From contig NZ_CP029078.1 of assembly GCF_005222485.1 (NCBI RefSeq), forward strand, positions 3,562,001 to 3,626,000: a stretch of 64,000 nt of DNA, in the 5' to 3' direction. Positions 28,179-37,265 of this stretch are shown in pieces (positions within the stretch are counted from its first letter, which is position 1; every line of letters begins with the position of its first letter). The notes under the pieces are model-generated. The model searched no databases. It saw nothing but the letters and a program-made list of their open reading frames with translations, and was not told the origin of the DNA. The stretch is from Streptomyces griseoviridis (GTDB lineage Bacteria; Actinomycetota; Actinomycetes; Streptomycetales; Streptomycetaceae). The position numbers and the translations under genes are program-made.

Positions 28179-29412
28179 CGAGACACCCACCACCGGGGCG
28201 ACCATCGAACTGGAGAACCTCACCAAGCGCTACCCCGGCAACCCGAGCCCCGCCGTCGACAACGTCAACATGGAGATCAAGGCGGGCGAGATCGTCATCT
28301 TCGTCGGCCCCTCGGGGTGCGGGAAGTCGACCACCCTCAAGATGATCAACCGGCTGATCGAGCCGACCGGCGGCCGGATCAGGATCGGCGGCGAGGACGT
28401 CACCGGCATCGACCCGGTGAAGCTGCGCCGCAAGGTCGGCTACGCCATCCAGTCGGCCGGCCTCTTCCCGCACATGACCGTCGCCCAGAACATCAGCCTG
28501 GTACCGCGGATGATCGGCTGGTCCTCCGCCAGGACCAAGGCCCGGGTGGAGGAACTCCTCGACCTGGTCGGGCTCGACCCCGGCGAGTTCCGGGGCCGCT
28601 ACCCGCGCCAGCTCTCCGGCGGCCAGCAGCAGCGCGTCGGCGTGGCCCGAGCGCTCGCCGCCGACCCGCCCGTCCTGCTGATGGACGAGCCGTTCGGCGC
28701 CGTCGACCCGATCACCCGCGACCACCTCCAGGACGAACTGATCCGGCTCCAGCACGAGTTGCACAAGACCATCGTCTTCGTCACCCACGACTTCGACGAG
28801 GCCATCAAACTCGGCGACCGGATCGCCGTCCTGCGCGAGCACTCCCACATCGCCCAGTTCGACACCCCGGAGGCGATCCTCACCAACCCGGCCGACGACT
28901 TCGTCTCCGGGTTCGTCGGCGCGGGCGCCGCCCTCAAACGGCTCAACCTCACCCGGGTGCGGGACGTCGAGATCACCGACTACCCGACCGTCACCGTCGA
29001 CGACCCGCTCCAGTCCATCTTCAACCGGCTGCGGGAGAGCGGCACCAACGAGATCCTGCTCCTCGACAAGCGCGGCCGCCCCTACAAGTGGCTGCGCCGC
29101 GGCGACCTCATGCGGGCCAGGGGCTCACTCGCCCGCGCCGGCACCCTCGTCCACGACACCGTGACCCGTGACGCCACCCTGCGCGACGCCCTCGAAGCCG
29201 TGCTCACCGACAACGCCGGACGGGTCGCGGTGACCGGACGGCGCGGCGAGTACACCGGCGTCGTCGACATGGAGACCCTCATGAACTCCGTGCACGAACT
29301 GCTCGACGCCGACCGCCTCGAAGCCATGGAGCACCAGCACGAGTTGGAGGAGGCCCGCACCGAGCGCACCCACGCCGAGCAGGAGGGCGGCGAAGAGGGG
29401 ACCGAGCGATGA
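28171..29412 (+). CDS. Osmoprotectant ABC transporter ATP-binding protein
   Basis: ATPase subunit, 413 residues. It has Walker A GPSGCGKST (about residues 49-57), signature LSGGQQQRVGVARALA, Walker B VLLMDEPFGAVDP and H-loop VTHDFDEA. After the ATPase core the C-terminal part (about 265-380) carries two CBS-type segments, as in OpuAA/OpuCA, which sense ionic strength or nucleotides in related systems. The tail is Glu/His-rich (HQHELEEARTERTHAEQEGG). GTG start 28171 overlaps the permease gene by 8 nt, indicating translational coupling. Confidence 0.92.
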   Translation: MPDETPTTGATIELENLTKRYPGNPSPAVDNVNMEIKAGEIVIFVGPSGCGKSTTLKMINRLIEPTGGRIRIGGEDVTGIDPVKLRRKVGYAIQSAGLFPHMTVAQNISLVPRMIGWSSARTKARVEELLDLVGLDPGEFRGRYPRQLSGGQQQRVGVARALAADPPVLLMDEPFGAVDPITRDHLQDELIRLQHELHKTIVFVTHDFDEAIKLGDRIAVLREHSHIAQFDTPEAILTNPADDFVSGFVGAGAALKRLNLTRVRDVEITDYPTVTVDDPLQSIFNRLRESGTNEILLLDKRGRPYKWLRRGDLMRARGSLARAGTLVHDTVTRDATLRDALEAVLTDNAGRVAVTGRRGEYTGVVDMETLMNSVHELLDADRLEAMEHQHELEEARTERTHAEQEGGEEGTER

Positions 29413-30263
29413 GCGGGCCCGCGCCGCGCCGGCCCTCCGGCGAACACGACGTCAAAGGGCTCGCCTTCCGCGACGAGGGCGAGGCCGAACAGGAGGCCCC
29501 GCCCCCCTCCCCCGCCCGGCCCGGGCGCCGGATCACCTGGCAGCGGCTGACCATCCTGCCCGCGTTCCTGATCGCGCTGCTGCTGGCGACCTGGCTCTGG
29601 TTCAAGCAGGCCGACCTGGACGCGATCTCCAGGAACGCTCTCTCCCACGGGCAGGTCTCCAAAGCCCTCTGGCAGCAGATCGAACTCGTCGCGATCTCCA
29701 CGTTCTTCGTGCTGATCATCGCGATCCCGCTGGGCATCCTGCTGACCCGCCGGACGTTCCAGAAGGCCACCCCGGTCGCCACGGCCTTCGCCAACATGGG
29801 CCAGGCGACCCCCGCGATCGGGCTCCTCGCCCTGCTGGTGATCTGGCTCGGCACCGGCATGAGAGCCGCCCTGATCGGCATCATCATCTACGCCGTGCTG
29901 CCCGTGCTGTCGAACACCATCGCCGGCCTGCGCGCCAACGACCCCACCCTGCTGGAAGCCGCCCGCGGCATCGGCATGTCCCCGCTCGGCGTGCTGCGCC
30001 GGGTCGAACTCCCGCTGGCCGTACCGCTGATCCTGGCCGGCGTGCGCACCGCGCTGGTCCTCAACGTCGGCACCGCGACGCTCGCCACGTTCGGCGGGGG
30101 CGGCGGGCTCGGGGTACTGATCACCACCGGCATCACCAACCAGCGGATGCCGGTCCTGGTCCTCGGCTCGATCCTCACCGTGTCCCTCGCCCTGCTCGTC
30201 GACTGGCTCGCCTCCCTGGCCGAACTCCTGTTGCGGCCACGCGGGTTGGAGGTGGAGGCGTGA
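29409..30263 (+). CDS. Osmoprotectant ABC transporter permease (second)
   Basis: Permease of 284 residues with a hydrophilic N-terminal extension of about 50 residues, then five to six hydrophobic segments and the EAA loop GLRANDPTLLEAARGIGMSPLGVLRRVELPLAVPLI. It is clearly related to the permease at 27531. ATG 29409 overlaps the stop of the ATPase gene by 4 nt (ATGA), and its own stop overlaps the next gene (GTGA). Confidence 0.9.
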   Translation: MSGPAPRRPSGEHDVKGLAFRDEGEAEQEAPPPSPARPGRRITWQRLTILPAFLIALLLATWLWFKQADLDAISRNALSHGQVSKALWQQIELVAISTFFVLIIAIPLGILLTRRTFQKATPVATAFANMGQATPAIGLLALLVIWLGTGMRAALIGIIIYAVLPVLSNTIAGLRANDPTLLEAARGIGMSPLGVLRRVELPLAVPLILAGVRTALVLNVGTATLATFGGGGGLGVLITTGITNQRMPVLVLGSILTVSLALLVDWLASLAELLLRPRGLEVEA

Positions 30264-31312
30264 GCCGGGCGGGCGGTCGGCGAGTGGGCGGGCGGCGAGT
30301 CGGCGGGCGGCGGGTCGGCGGGATGCTGTGGGGCGGGCGTCCGTGGGCCTGGCGCGCGGTGTCGTTCTCCGTCTGCGGGGCCCTCGTCGCCGTCTCCGGC
30401 TGCGGGCTGACCAGCGGCTCACCCATGGTCGACGACGTCCAACCCGGCACCCTCGGGCAGGGGCAGCCCCTGAAGGGCGCCCACCTCACCGTCACCTCCA
30501 AGGAGTTCACCGAGCAACTGATCCTCGGCGCGATGATGGGCATCGCCTTCGAGGCGGCCGGCGCGGAGGTGCTGGACCGCACCGGCATCCAGGGGTCCAT
30601 CGGCGCCCGCGAAGCCGTCAAGAGCGGCGAGGCGACCGGCATGTACGAGTACACCGGCACCGCCTGGATCACCTACCAGGGCAACAGCAAGCCCATCCCG
30701 AACCCGGACGCGCAGTGGCGGGCGGTACGGGCCGCGGACCTGCGGAACGGGCTGACCTGGCTCGCGCCGTCCGCCCTGAACAACACCTACGCCCTCGCCA
30801 TGAACGAGGCCAACCACAAGAAGTACGGCACCGGCACCCTCTCCGAGGTGGCCGCGCTCGCCAAGAAGGACCCCGGCGCCGTCACCCTCTGCGTGGAGAG
30901 CGAGTTCGCCAACCGGGCCGACGGGCTGCCCGGCATGGAGAAGACGTACGGGATGAGCCTGCCCGCGAAGAACATCACCCAGATGGACACCGGGATCATC
31001 TACACCCAGGCCGCGAAGGGCAGTTGCACCTACGGCGAGGTCTTCACCACCGACGGGCGCATCAAGTCGATGCACCTGGTGGTGATGGCCGACGACAAGA
31101 AGTTCTTCCCCAACTACAACGCGGCCCCCGAGATCAACTCCAAGGCCCTGAAGGAGCATCCGGCGATCGCCGAAGTCCTCGCCCCTCTCACCAGGAAGCT
31201 CGACAACACCGTCGCGCAGACCCTGAACGCGAAGGTCGACGTCGACGGGCAGGACCCGCACGACGTGGCACTCGACTGGATGAAGCGGGAAGGGCTCGTG
31301 AAGGCGGGCTGA
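30260..31312 (+). CDS. Osmoprotectant ABC transporter substrate-binding lipoprotein
   Basis: Extracytoplasmic binding protein of the OsmF/OpuCC/ProX family, 350 residues from the GTG at 30260. The lipobox is VSGC (Cys near residue 50), followed by a mature domain with LTVTSKEFTEQLILGAMMGIAFEAAGAEV and YEYTGTAWITY, typical of betaine/choline binders. The first 20 residues repeat VGGRR, encoded by three 15-bp copies at 30281-30325, giving an unusually long Arg-rich n-region. A start at ATG 30322 or so (MLWGGRPWAWRA) would give an ordinary signal peptide. The overlap GTGA with the upstream stop favours 30260. Confidence 0.88.
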   Translation: MSRAGGRRVGGRRVGGRRVGGMLWGGRPWAWRAVSFSVCGALVAVSGCGLTSGSPMVDDVQPGTLGQGQPLKGAHLTVTSKEFTEQLILGAMMGIAFEAAGAEVLDRTGIQGSIGAREAVKSGEATGMYEYTGTAWITYQGNSKPIPNPDAQWRAVRAADLRNGLTWLAPSALNNTYALAMNEANHKKYGTGTLSEVAALAKKDPGAVTLCVESEFANRADGLPGMEKTYGMSLPAKNITQMDTGIIYTQAAKGSCTYGEVFTTDGRIKSMHLVVMADDKKFFPNYNAAPEINSKALKEHPAIAEVLAPLTRKLDNTVAQTLNAKVDVDGQDPHDVALDWMKREGLVKAG

Positions 31313-31332
31313 GCCGGGGCGTCGGGGCGGGG

Positions 31333-31429
31333 CGGGGCTCGGCGGGGGTGGGGCTCGGCCGGGGCGGGGCTCGGCGGGGGCGGGGCTCGGCGGGGGCGGG
31401 GCTCGGCGGGGGCGGGGCTCGGCGGGGGC
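31333..31429. repeat. 16-bp tandem repeat, six copies
   Basis: GGGGCTCGGCGGGGGC repeated head to tail about six times with slight changes in the first two copies, between the stops of the binding-protein gene (+) and the S16 protease gene (-). G-rich on the plus strand; a G-quadruplex is possible. No ordinary hairpin terminator is seen in this convergent gap. Confidence 0.88.
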
Positions 31430-31448
31430 GGGGTGCGGTCTCTTCGCT

Positions 31449-32240
31449 TCAGCAGGTCGGGACTGTGCCCTTGCCCTTCGACAGCGCCGTGAGTGCGCTC
31501 ACCGCGCTCTTGAGCGTGGTCACCGGGACCAGCCGCAGCCCCTTGGGCAGCTCCGACCTGGCGTCCGCGCACTCCGCCCGCGGCACCAGGAACACGGTGG
31601 CACCGTCCCGGCGCGCGGCCATCGTCTTCAACGGCACCCCGCCGACCGCGCCGACCTTCCCGTCGTCGCCGATCGTGCCGGTGCCCGCGATGGTCCGGCC
31701 GCCGGTGAGGTCACCCTCGGAGCCGTCGCCGTTCAGCTTGTCGATGATGCCCAGGGTGAACATGAGGCCCGCGCTCGGGCCGCCGACGTCGGCCAGCTTC
31801 AGGGTGACCTTGACGTCCTTGTCCTGGAGGTGGAGGTAGTCGAGAGCGGCCCGGGTCGCCGCGTCCTGGGACTCCTTCATCTGCGCGGTGTTGTGCTGCT
31901 CGATCTCCTTGGTGCTGTCGCCGCTCGGGTACACCGCGTCGTGCGGCATCACCGCCCGGTCGGTCGAGAACCACGCGTCGACCACCTGACCGAGCGAGAT
32001 CCTCGTGTCCGGGTTGGTCGCCTCGATCGTCGTCATCCGCAGCTGGCCGGTGGTCGTCCGGGTCTTCGCACCCTCGATGGTGATCACTTCGGTGCCCTTG
32101 TTCTTGCCGAGCACGTCCGCCGTGATGCCGGGCTGCGCCAGCGCGAACGGCAACGGCGCGAACACCGCGGTGGCCAGCAGCGCCACGACGGGCAGAGCAC
32201 AGACGGCGAGGGCCCAGGGGCGCGTGAGACGAGAGAGCAC
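31449..32240 (-). CDS. Membrane-anchored S16 (Lon-like) serine protease without PDZ
   Basis: Protein of 263 residues. Residues about 8-36 form a signal anchor. The C-terminal half is a Lon-type S16 protease domain: catalytic Ser in GGPSAGLMFTLGIID and catalytic Lys in GGVPLKTMAARR, with the family stretch DLTGGRTIAGTGTIGDDGKVGAVGG. It resembles the YlbL/secreted Lon group, but the PDZ domain those proteins carry between anchor and protease is not seen: the spacer is only about 90 residues. Its start is ATG or alternative at 32240 (MLSRLTRPWA). Target unknown. Confidence 0.83.
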   Translation of the reverse strand: MLSRLTRPWALAVCALPVVALLATAVFAPLPFALAQPGITADVLGKNKGTEVITIEGAKTRTTTGQLRMTTIEATNPDTRISLGQVVDAWFSTDRAVMPHDAVYPSGDSTKEIEQHNTAQMKESQDAATRAALDYLHLQDKDVKVTLKLADVGGPSAGLMFTLGIIDKLNGDGSEGDLTGGRTIAGTGTIGDDGKVGAVGGVPLKTMAARRDGATVFLVPRAECADARSELPKGLRLVPVTTLKSAVSALTALSKGKGTVPTC

Positions 32241-32362
32241 GGGATCAATCTAACGTGACGGGGGGCGCGGGGCGGTTGCGTGGTGGGGGGTGGGGGGCGG
32301 GGGTGGTTGTGCGGTGGGGGGCGGGTGCGGGTGCGGGGGGGCGGGGGCTCCCGGTGGGGTCG

Positions 32363-32475
32363 GGGTCGCGGGGGTGCGGCGAATCCGCCGCTTGATGGGC
32401 CCTTTGGTCGCTCTGTGCTGTTGAACTGGGGTGGTGACCGGGTACGCGGCGGATTGCGCCGCACCCCCGCGACCC
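32363..32475. repeat. 113-bp near-perfect inverted-repeat element
   Basis: Arms 32363-32391 and 32446-32475 are complementary over 29 of 30 positions (one single-base indel) with a 54-nt loop. The arms contain GGGGGTGCGGCG and AATCCGCCGC. The stem is far longer than the other terminators in this window, so besides ending the IclR gene transcript it may be a dispersed palindromic element. The rest of the gap (32241-32362) is G-rich low-complexity DNA without genes. Confidence 0.85.
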
Positions 32476-32497
32476 ACTCCCGGCCGGTGGGCGGGGC

Positions 32498-33139
32498 TCA
32501 GCGCAGGGCCTCTGCCACCTCGCGGGCCGCGTCCATCACTCGGGGGCCCACCCGCTCCGGTACGGCGTCGGCGAGCATCACCACGCCGACGCTGCCCTCC
32601 ACTCCGGTGACGCCGAGCAGCGGGGCGGCGGCGCCGCTCGCGCCGGCCTCCAGTTCACCGTGGGTGAGGGTGTAGCCCGGGTCGCCCGGTGGCTGGGAGC
32701 GCGCGGCGAGGATCGCCCGGCCCGCGGCACCCCGGTCCAGGGGGTGGCGGAACCCGGCCCGATACGCCACGTGGTAGTCGGTCCAGGTCGGCTCGACGAC
32801 GGCCACGGCCAGCGCGTCGGAGCCGTCGACCAGGGTGAGGTGGGCGGTCGCCCCTATGTCCTCGGCCAGTGAGCGGAGGGCGGGCAGCGCGGCCTCTCTG
32901 ACCAGGGGATGGACCTGTCGGCCCAGGCGCAGCACACCGAGCCCTACCCGGGCCCGGCCGCCTAGGTCGCGGCGGACGAGCGTGTGCTGTTCCAGCGTGG
33001 CGAGCAACCGGTAGACCACGGTCCGGTTGACGCCCAGTCGATGCGAAAGCTCGGTGACGGTCAGCCCGTGGTCGGTGTCGGCCAGCAGCTTGAGGACGCG
33101 CAGTCCCCGGTCGAGCGTCTGAGAGGTCTCCGCGGTCAC
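32498..33139 (-). CDS. IclR-family transcriptional regulator
   Basis: Regulator of 213 residues with an N-terminal winged helix (LDRGLRVLKLLADTDHGLTVTELSHRLGVNRTVVYRLLATLEQHTLVRR) and a C-terminal effector domain ending SVGVVMLADAVPERVGPRVMDAAREVAEAL. The GTG at 33139 is chosen because GGAGGA lies 9 nt upstream; the frame is open to 33427 but the extra part is Arg/Pro-rich and not protein-like. The regulated genes are unknown: no catabolic genes adjoin it. Confidence 0.85.
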   Translation of the reverse strand: MTAETSQTLDRGLRVLKLLADTDHGLTVTELSHRLGVNRTVVYRLLATLEQHTLVRRDLGGRARVGLGVLRLGRQVHPLVREAALPALRSLAEDIGATAHLTLVDGSDALAVAVVEPTWTDYHVAYRAGFRHPLDRGAAGRAILAARSQPPGDPGYTLTHGELEAGASGAAAPLLGVTGVEGSVGVVMLADAVPERVGPRVMDAAREVAEALR

Positions 33140-33449
33140 GACGCCCACTCCTCCAAGTGGTGAGGTCGGCGTCCCCCGGAGCGGCGATTGCGCCGCCGAG
33201 TCCCGTCGGCGACGCGCTTCAGAGGCCGCCGATCGGCCGGCGGCCCGGCCTGGTGGCGGGCCGCGTCGCTTCACGGCTGCGCTCCGCGGCGGCGCTGCCA
33301 CGGGGCGTGTGCGTAGCGGGACAGTAGCGAAGCGGGTTCGCTCAGCGGAAGGCTCCGTCCAGAATCCGGTCACTGGCCGGTACGGACCACCATGATTTGC
33401 CCCGATATCGACTGACGCCGTCTTCAAGGGTGTGGTGGGTCGCGGCGGG
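33140..33449. other. 310-bp intergenic region
   Basis: Upstream region of the IclR gene and 3' flank of the helicase gene. No gene or clear terminator. A partly symmetric stretch TCCGTCCAGAATCCGGTCAC...GGTACGGACC around 33353-33390 could be an operator. Confidence 0.4.
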
Positions 33450-35249
33450 CTACCTCATCCGGGTCGCCCACTCCTGCACCTTCGCCACCCGTTGGCGCAA
33501 CTGGCCCGCCGTCGCCTCCGCGCTGGGCGGTCCCCCGCACACCCGCCGCAGCTCCGTGTGGATCACTCCGTGCGGCTTGCCGCTCTGGTGCACGTACGCG
33601 CTGACCATCGTGTTGAGCTGCTTGCGCAACTCCATCATCTCCTTGTGGGAGACGACGGGCCGCCGCTCGGCGGGCAGTTCGAGAAGGTCCGCCTCGTCGT
33701 CCGGCTTCTTGCGGCTGTGCGCGATCTGCCGCGCCTGCCGCTTCTGGAGCAGCATCTGCACCTGGTCAGGCTCCAACAGGCCGGGAATGCCGAGGTAGTC
33801 CTGCTCCTCCTCGCTGCCCGGGTGCGCCTGCATGCCGAACTCGGCGCCGTCGTAGAGGACCCGGTCGAAGACGGCCTCGGACTCCAGCGCCTCGAAGGAG
33901 AACTGCTCCTGCTCGCCGGTGTCCTCGTCCTGCTCCTTGTTCGCCTCCTCCATCTCCTTCTCGGACTCGGCGTACGGGTCCTCCTCGCCGTCCTTCTTGG
34001 GCTTGTCGAGGGCGTGGTCGCGCTCGACCTCCATCTCGTTGGCGAAGGTGAGCAGGTCGGGGACGGTCGGCAGGAACACCGACGCCGTCTCGCCGCGCCG
34101 TCTCGACCGCACGAAACGGCCCACGGCCTGGGCGAAGAAGAGGGGCGTGGAGATCGTCGTCGCGTAGACCCCGACGGCCAGCCGGGGCACGTCGACGCCC
34201 TCGGACACCATGCGGACGGCGACCATCCAGCGGTCGGTCGAGGCGCTGAAGTCGTCGATGCGCCGGGAGGCTCCGGTGTCGTCGGACAGGACGACGGTGG
34301 CCTTGGTGCCGGTGATCTCGCGGATGAGCTTGGCGTAGGCGCGCGCGGAGTCCTGGTCGGTGGCGATGACGAGGGCGCCGGCGTCCGGGATGCCCTTCCT
34401 GACCTCGGTCAGCCGCTGGTCGGCGGCGCGCAGCACGCTGGGCATCCACTCGCCGCGCGCGTCGAGCGCGGTCCGCCAGGCCTGGCTGACGGCGTCCTTG
34501 GTCATCGGCTCGCCGAGCCGGGCGGCGATCTCGTCGCCCGCCTTGGTGCGCCAGCGCATGTTGCCGCTGTAGGAGAGGAAGATGACCGGCCGGACGACGC
34601 CGTCCGAGAGCGCGGATCCGTAGCCGTACGTGTAGTCGGCGGCGGAGCGCCGGATGCCGGCGTTGTCCTCCTCGTACGTCACGAAGGGGATCGGGTTGGT
34701 GTCGGAGCGGAACGGCGTGCCGGTGAGCGCGAGCCGCCGGGTGGCCGGCTCGAACGCCTCGAGGCAGGCCTCGCCCCAGGACTTGGAGTCACCGGCGTGG
34801 TGGATCTCGTCGAGGATCACCAGGGTCTTGCGCTGCTCGCTGCGGTTGCGGTGCAGCATGGGCCGGACGCCGACACCGGCGTAGGTGACGGCGATCCCGT
34901 CGTAGTCCTTGCCGAGCGGGCCCGCGCTGTACTCGGGGTCGAGCTTGATCCCTATGCGCGCGGCGGCCTCGGCCCACTGCTTCTTCAGGTGCTCGGTCGG
35001 CGCGACCACGGTCACCTGCTGCACGACGTGGTGGTGCAGCAGCCAGGAGGCGAGGGTGAGCGCGAAGGTCGTCTTGCCCGCGCCCGGGGTCGCCACCGCG
35101 AGGAAGTCCCGTGGCTGCTCCTGGATGTACTTCTCCATCGCGCCCTGCTGCCAGGCGCGCAGCTTGCTGGCGGTACCCCACGGGGCGCGGCCGGGGAAGG
35201 CCGGGGAGAGGTGGTGGGAGTGGGAGGAGGAAGCGGCGGTGGTAGTCAC
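33450..35249 (-). CDS. DEAD/DEAH-box helicase, XPB/SSL2-like
   Basis: Superfamily 2 helicase, 599 residues. Motif I is ATPGAGKTTFAL (about residues 53-64), motif II ILDEIHH, motif III LTGTPFR, and motif VI QAVGRFVRSRRRG. A Glu-rich charged insert (residues about 430-475) and a C-terminal tail follow. The architecture suggests a DNA translocase in repair or restart, not an RNA helicase; no nuclease partner is adjacent. GTG start 35249 with GGAGGAG within the preceding bases of the next strand region is not clear, so a nearby alternative start is possible. Confidence 0.88.
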   Translation of the reverse strand: MTTTAASSSHSHHLSPAFPGRAPWGTASKLRAWQQGAMEKYIQEQPRDFLAVATPGAGKTTFALTLASWLLHHHVVQQVTVVAPTEHLKKQWAEAAARIGIKLDPEYSAGPLGKDYDGIAVTYAGVGVRPMLHRNRSEQRKTLVILDEIHHAGDSKSWGEACLEAFEPATRRLALTGTPFRSDTNPIPFVTYEEDNAGIRRSAADYTYGYGSALSDGVVRPVIFLSYSGNMRWRTKAGDEIAARLGEPMTKDAVSQAWRTALDARGEWMPSVLRAADQRLTEVRKGIPDAGALVIATDQDSARAYAKLIREITGTKATVVLSDDTGASRRIDDFSASTDRWMVAVRMVSEGVDVPRLAVGVYATTISTPLFFAQAVGRFVRSRRRGETASVFLPTVPDLLTFANEMEVERDHALDKPKKDGEEDPYAESEKEMEEANKEQDEDTGEQEQFSFEALESEAVFDRVLYDGAEFGMQAHPGSEEEQDYLGIPGLLEPDQVQMLLQKRQARQIAHSRKKPDDEADLLELPAERRPVVSHKEMMELRKQLNTMVSAYVHQSGKPHGVIHTELRRVCGGPPSAEATAGQLRQRVAKVQEWATRMR

Positions 35250-35473
35250 GGTCTCCGTAGCAAGGGGGTCGGGCGGTCCGCGAACCGGGCGGCCGGTTCA
35301 CGCACGTCTACGTATGACAACCGGGCCACCCTACCGGCGCCCCGCCCCCGCCCACGCGCGGACAAGCCAGGGAGGCGGGCGGTTGGGACTCACGTCACAG
35401 CCGCCCGGGAACCGCCCCGCGAGCGGCCCGCCCCGGGGCACACCGTGGTGACCTGGGCGGATGCCGCCGCGCG

Positions 35474-36955
35474 CTACGGCTGTGCGGTGCGCGCGGGATC
35501 GGTGACCCGGGTGGCGACCCAGGCGCCGGCCAGGGCCACGGCCGCCATCGGGAGGAAGACGGCGGCGAAGGCGGCCGGGTGGGAGCCGGTGCCGGTCGCC
35601 GTGGTGGCGGTGTGCGCCACCGTGCCGCCGCCGAGCGCGGCGAAGGCCGCGCCGCCCGCCGCGAGGAGGACGACGTTGGAGAGGCCGTCGGAGATCTGGA
35701 GGGCGGCGGAGTTGGCGCCGGCCTGCTCGGGGGCGGAGAGCCGCAGCATCATGACGCTGCTGGAGGCGATGACCAGGCCCATGCCGAGGCAGCCGAAGGC
35801 CCAGGCGACGGCGACGATCCAGACCGGCACGGCCGGGATGAGCACGCTCGGCGCGGCGGCGACCGCCGCGGCGACCAGCACCATCCCGCCGGTCATCAGC
35901 CGCACCCGGTACGGCTGCATCCGGGTCCGCGCCTGCACCCAGGAGCCGAGCGCCCAGGTGACGCCGCCCGCGGCCAGCGAGAACCCGGCGAGCGTCGGCG
36001 ACAGCCCCCGCTGGGTGACGAGCATCAGCGGGACGAAGGACTCCGCGGCGATGAACGACCCGGCGGCGACCCCGCGCAGCAGCACGACGGACGGCAGTCC
36101 GCGGGCCGCCCGGTAGGTGCCGCGCGGGAGCAGGCCGAGGACGGCGGGCACGAGCAGGGCGACGCCCGCGATGCCGGGGACGACGGAGATCCAGCTCAGT
36201 TCCTGGGCCGCGTACTGGAGGAGTCCGGCGCCGAGGGAGATGCCGAGGGCGAGCCGGATGCGCCGCCGGTCGAGGGCGGGGTCGGCCGGCCCTGCGGGGG
36301 CGGGGGACGCGGCGAGCCGGCGCATCTGCGGCAGCGCGAGGCCCATCGGCAGCAGCACCAGCACGGGTATCCCGAGGAACACCCAGCGCCAGCCGAGGTG
36401 TTCGGTCACCGCGCCGGAGGCGAGCGGTCCGACGATGGACGGCACCACCCAGGCGGCGGCGAACGCCGCCATGATCGAGGGCCGCAGCCGCTCCGGGTAG
36501 GCCCGTCCGACGACGACGTACAGGGCGACGATGACGAGCCCGCCGCCCAGTCCCTGCACGGCCCGCCCGAGGATGAACAGCCACATGGCCTGGGCGGTCC
36601 CGGCGACGACGAGCCCGGCGCCGAACGCCCCGATGCCACCGGCCAGGGCGCCGACGGGGCCGCGCCGGTCGGACCACTGTCCGGCGAGGACCATGCCGAA
36701 GAGGCTGGTGGTGAAGTACCCGGAGAAGGCGAAGGCGTAGAGCGAGATCCCGTCCAGCTCGCGGGCCGCTACGGGCATTGCGGTGCCTACGGCGGTCGCT
36801 TCGAAGGCGATGAGCAGCACCACGGAGACGATCCCGATGCTGAGGGCCCGATAGGTCCGCCCCAGCACCCCCTGCTCCCCTTGCCCCTCTTGCTTCTCCG
36901 CGGTTCCCGCGATTCCGCCCCCGACCACGCTGTCCTGCGACTCAACGACACCCAT
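35474..36955 (-). CDS. MFS transporter, drug-efflux type
   Basis: Membrane transporter of 493 residues with about 14 hydrophobic segments. Motif A-like GQWSDRRGPVGAL lies after the second helix, and motif C-like GPLASGAVTEHLGWRWVFL in the fifth helix marks drug:H+ antiporters. The N-terminus is hydrophilic and Gln/Glu-rich. The substrate is unknown. ATG 36955 (MGVVESQDS). It is monocistronic, with 179 bp to the tRNA gene. Confidence 0.87.
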   Translation of the reverse strand: MGVVESQDSVVGGGIAGTAEKQEGQGEQGVLGRTYRALSIGIVSVVLLIAFEATAVGTAMPVAARELDGISLYAFAFSGYFTTSLFGMVLAGQWSDRRGPVGALAGGIGAFGAGLVVAGTAQAMWLFILGRAVQGLGGGLVIVALYVVVGRAYPERLRPSIMAAFAAAWVVPSIVGPLASGAVTEHLGWRWVFLGIPVLVLLPMGLALPQMRRLAASPAPAGPADPALDRRRIRLALGISLGAGLLQYAAQELSWISVVPGIAGVALLVPAVLGLLPRGTYRAARGLPSVVLLRGVAAGSFIAAESFVPLMLVTQRGLSPTLAGFSLAAGGVTWALGSWVQARTRMQPYRVRLMTGGMVLVAAAVAAAPSVLIPAVPVWIVAVAWAFGCLGMGLVIASSSVMMLRLSAPEQAGANSAALQISDGLSNVVLLAAGGAAFAALGGGTVAHTATTATGTGSHPAAFAAVFLPMAAVALAGAWVATRVTDPARTAQP

Positions 36956-37134
36956 GGCCGCCAGGGTAAGCGCCGAATCGCACTTTCACCCCTGGCGGAA
37001 GACGGTCTCGTCCTGAGCCATTGGTCGTACGACCGCGACCCCGTTTCATGAACGCGGTATGGCAGTCCCGTTGCGTCCCCGCCCGCTCCCTTGCCCCGCC
37101 CCCCACCCCTCCGTAACGTCGTCCTCACGAACAC

Positions 37135-37206
37135 GGCCGTGTGCCCGAGTGGCTTAGGGACTCGCCTGCAAAGCGAGGCACGTGGGTTCAATTCCCGCCA
37201 CGGCCT
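37135..37206 (+). tRNA. tRNA-Cys (GCA anticodon)
   Basis: Cloverleaf of 72 nt: acceptor GGCCGTG / CACGGCC, anticodon arm CTCGC-CTGCAAA-GCGAG with anticodon GCA, T arm GTGGG-TTCAATT-CCCGC (one shifted pair), discriminator T. The CCA end is not encoded. It is followed directly by a hairpin terminator. Confidence 0.95.
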
Positions 37207-37210
37207 CAAA

Positions 37211-37240
37211 GGAGCCCCCTGGTACCCACCAGGGGGCTCC
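37211..37240 (+). terminator. tRNA-Cys terminator
   Basis: Perfect 13-bp arms GGAGCCCCCTGGT / ACCAGGGGGCTCC with a 4-nt loop, 4 nt after the tRNA end. Confidence 0.85.
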
Positions 37241-37265
37241 GCCGCGCCCCGGCCTCGGCGGGCGC

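Noticed and set aside
37135..37206. tRNA-Cys as an integration site for a genomic island at 37.2-44 kb
   Set aside because: No integrase gene in the window and no duplicated tRNA 3' end found downstream, so no attachment-site pair can be supported.
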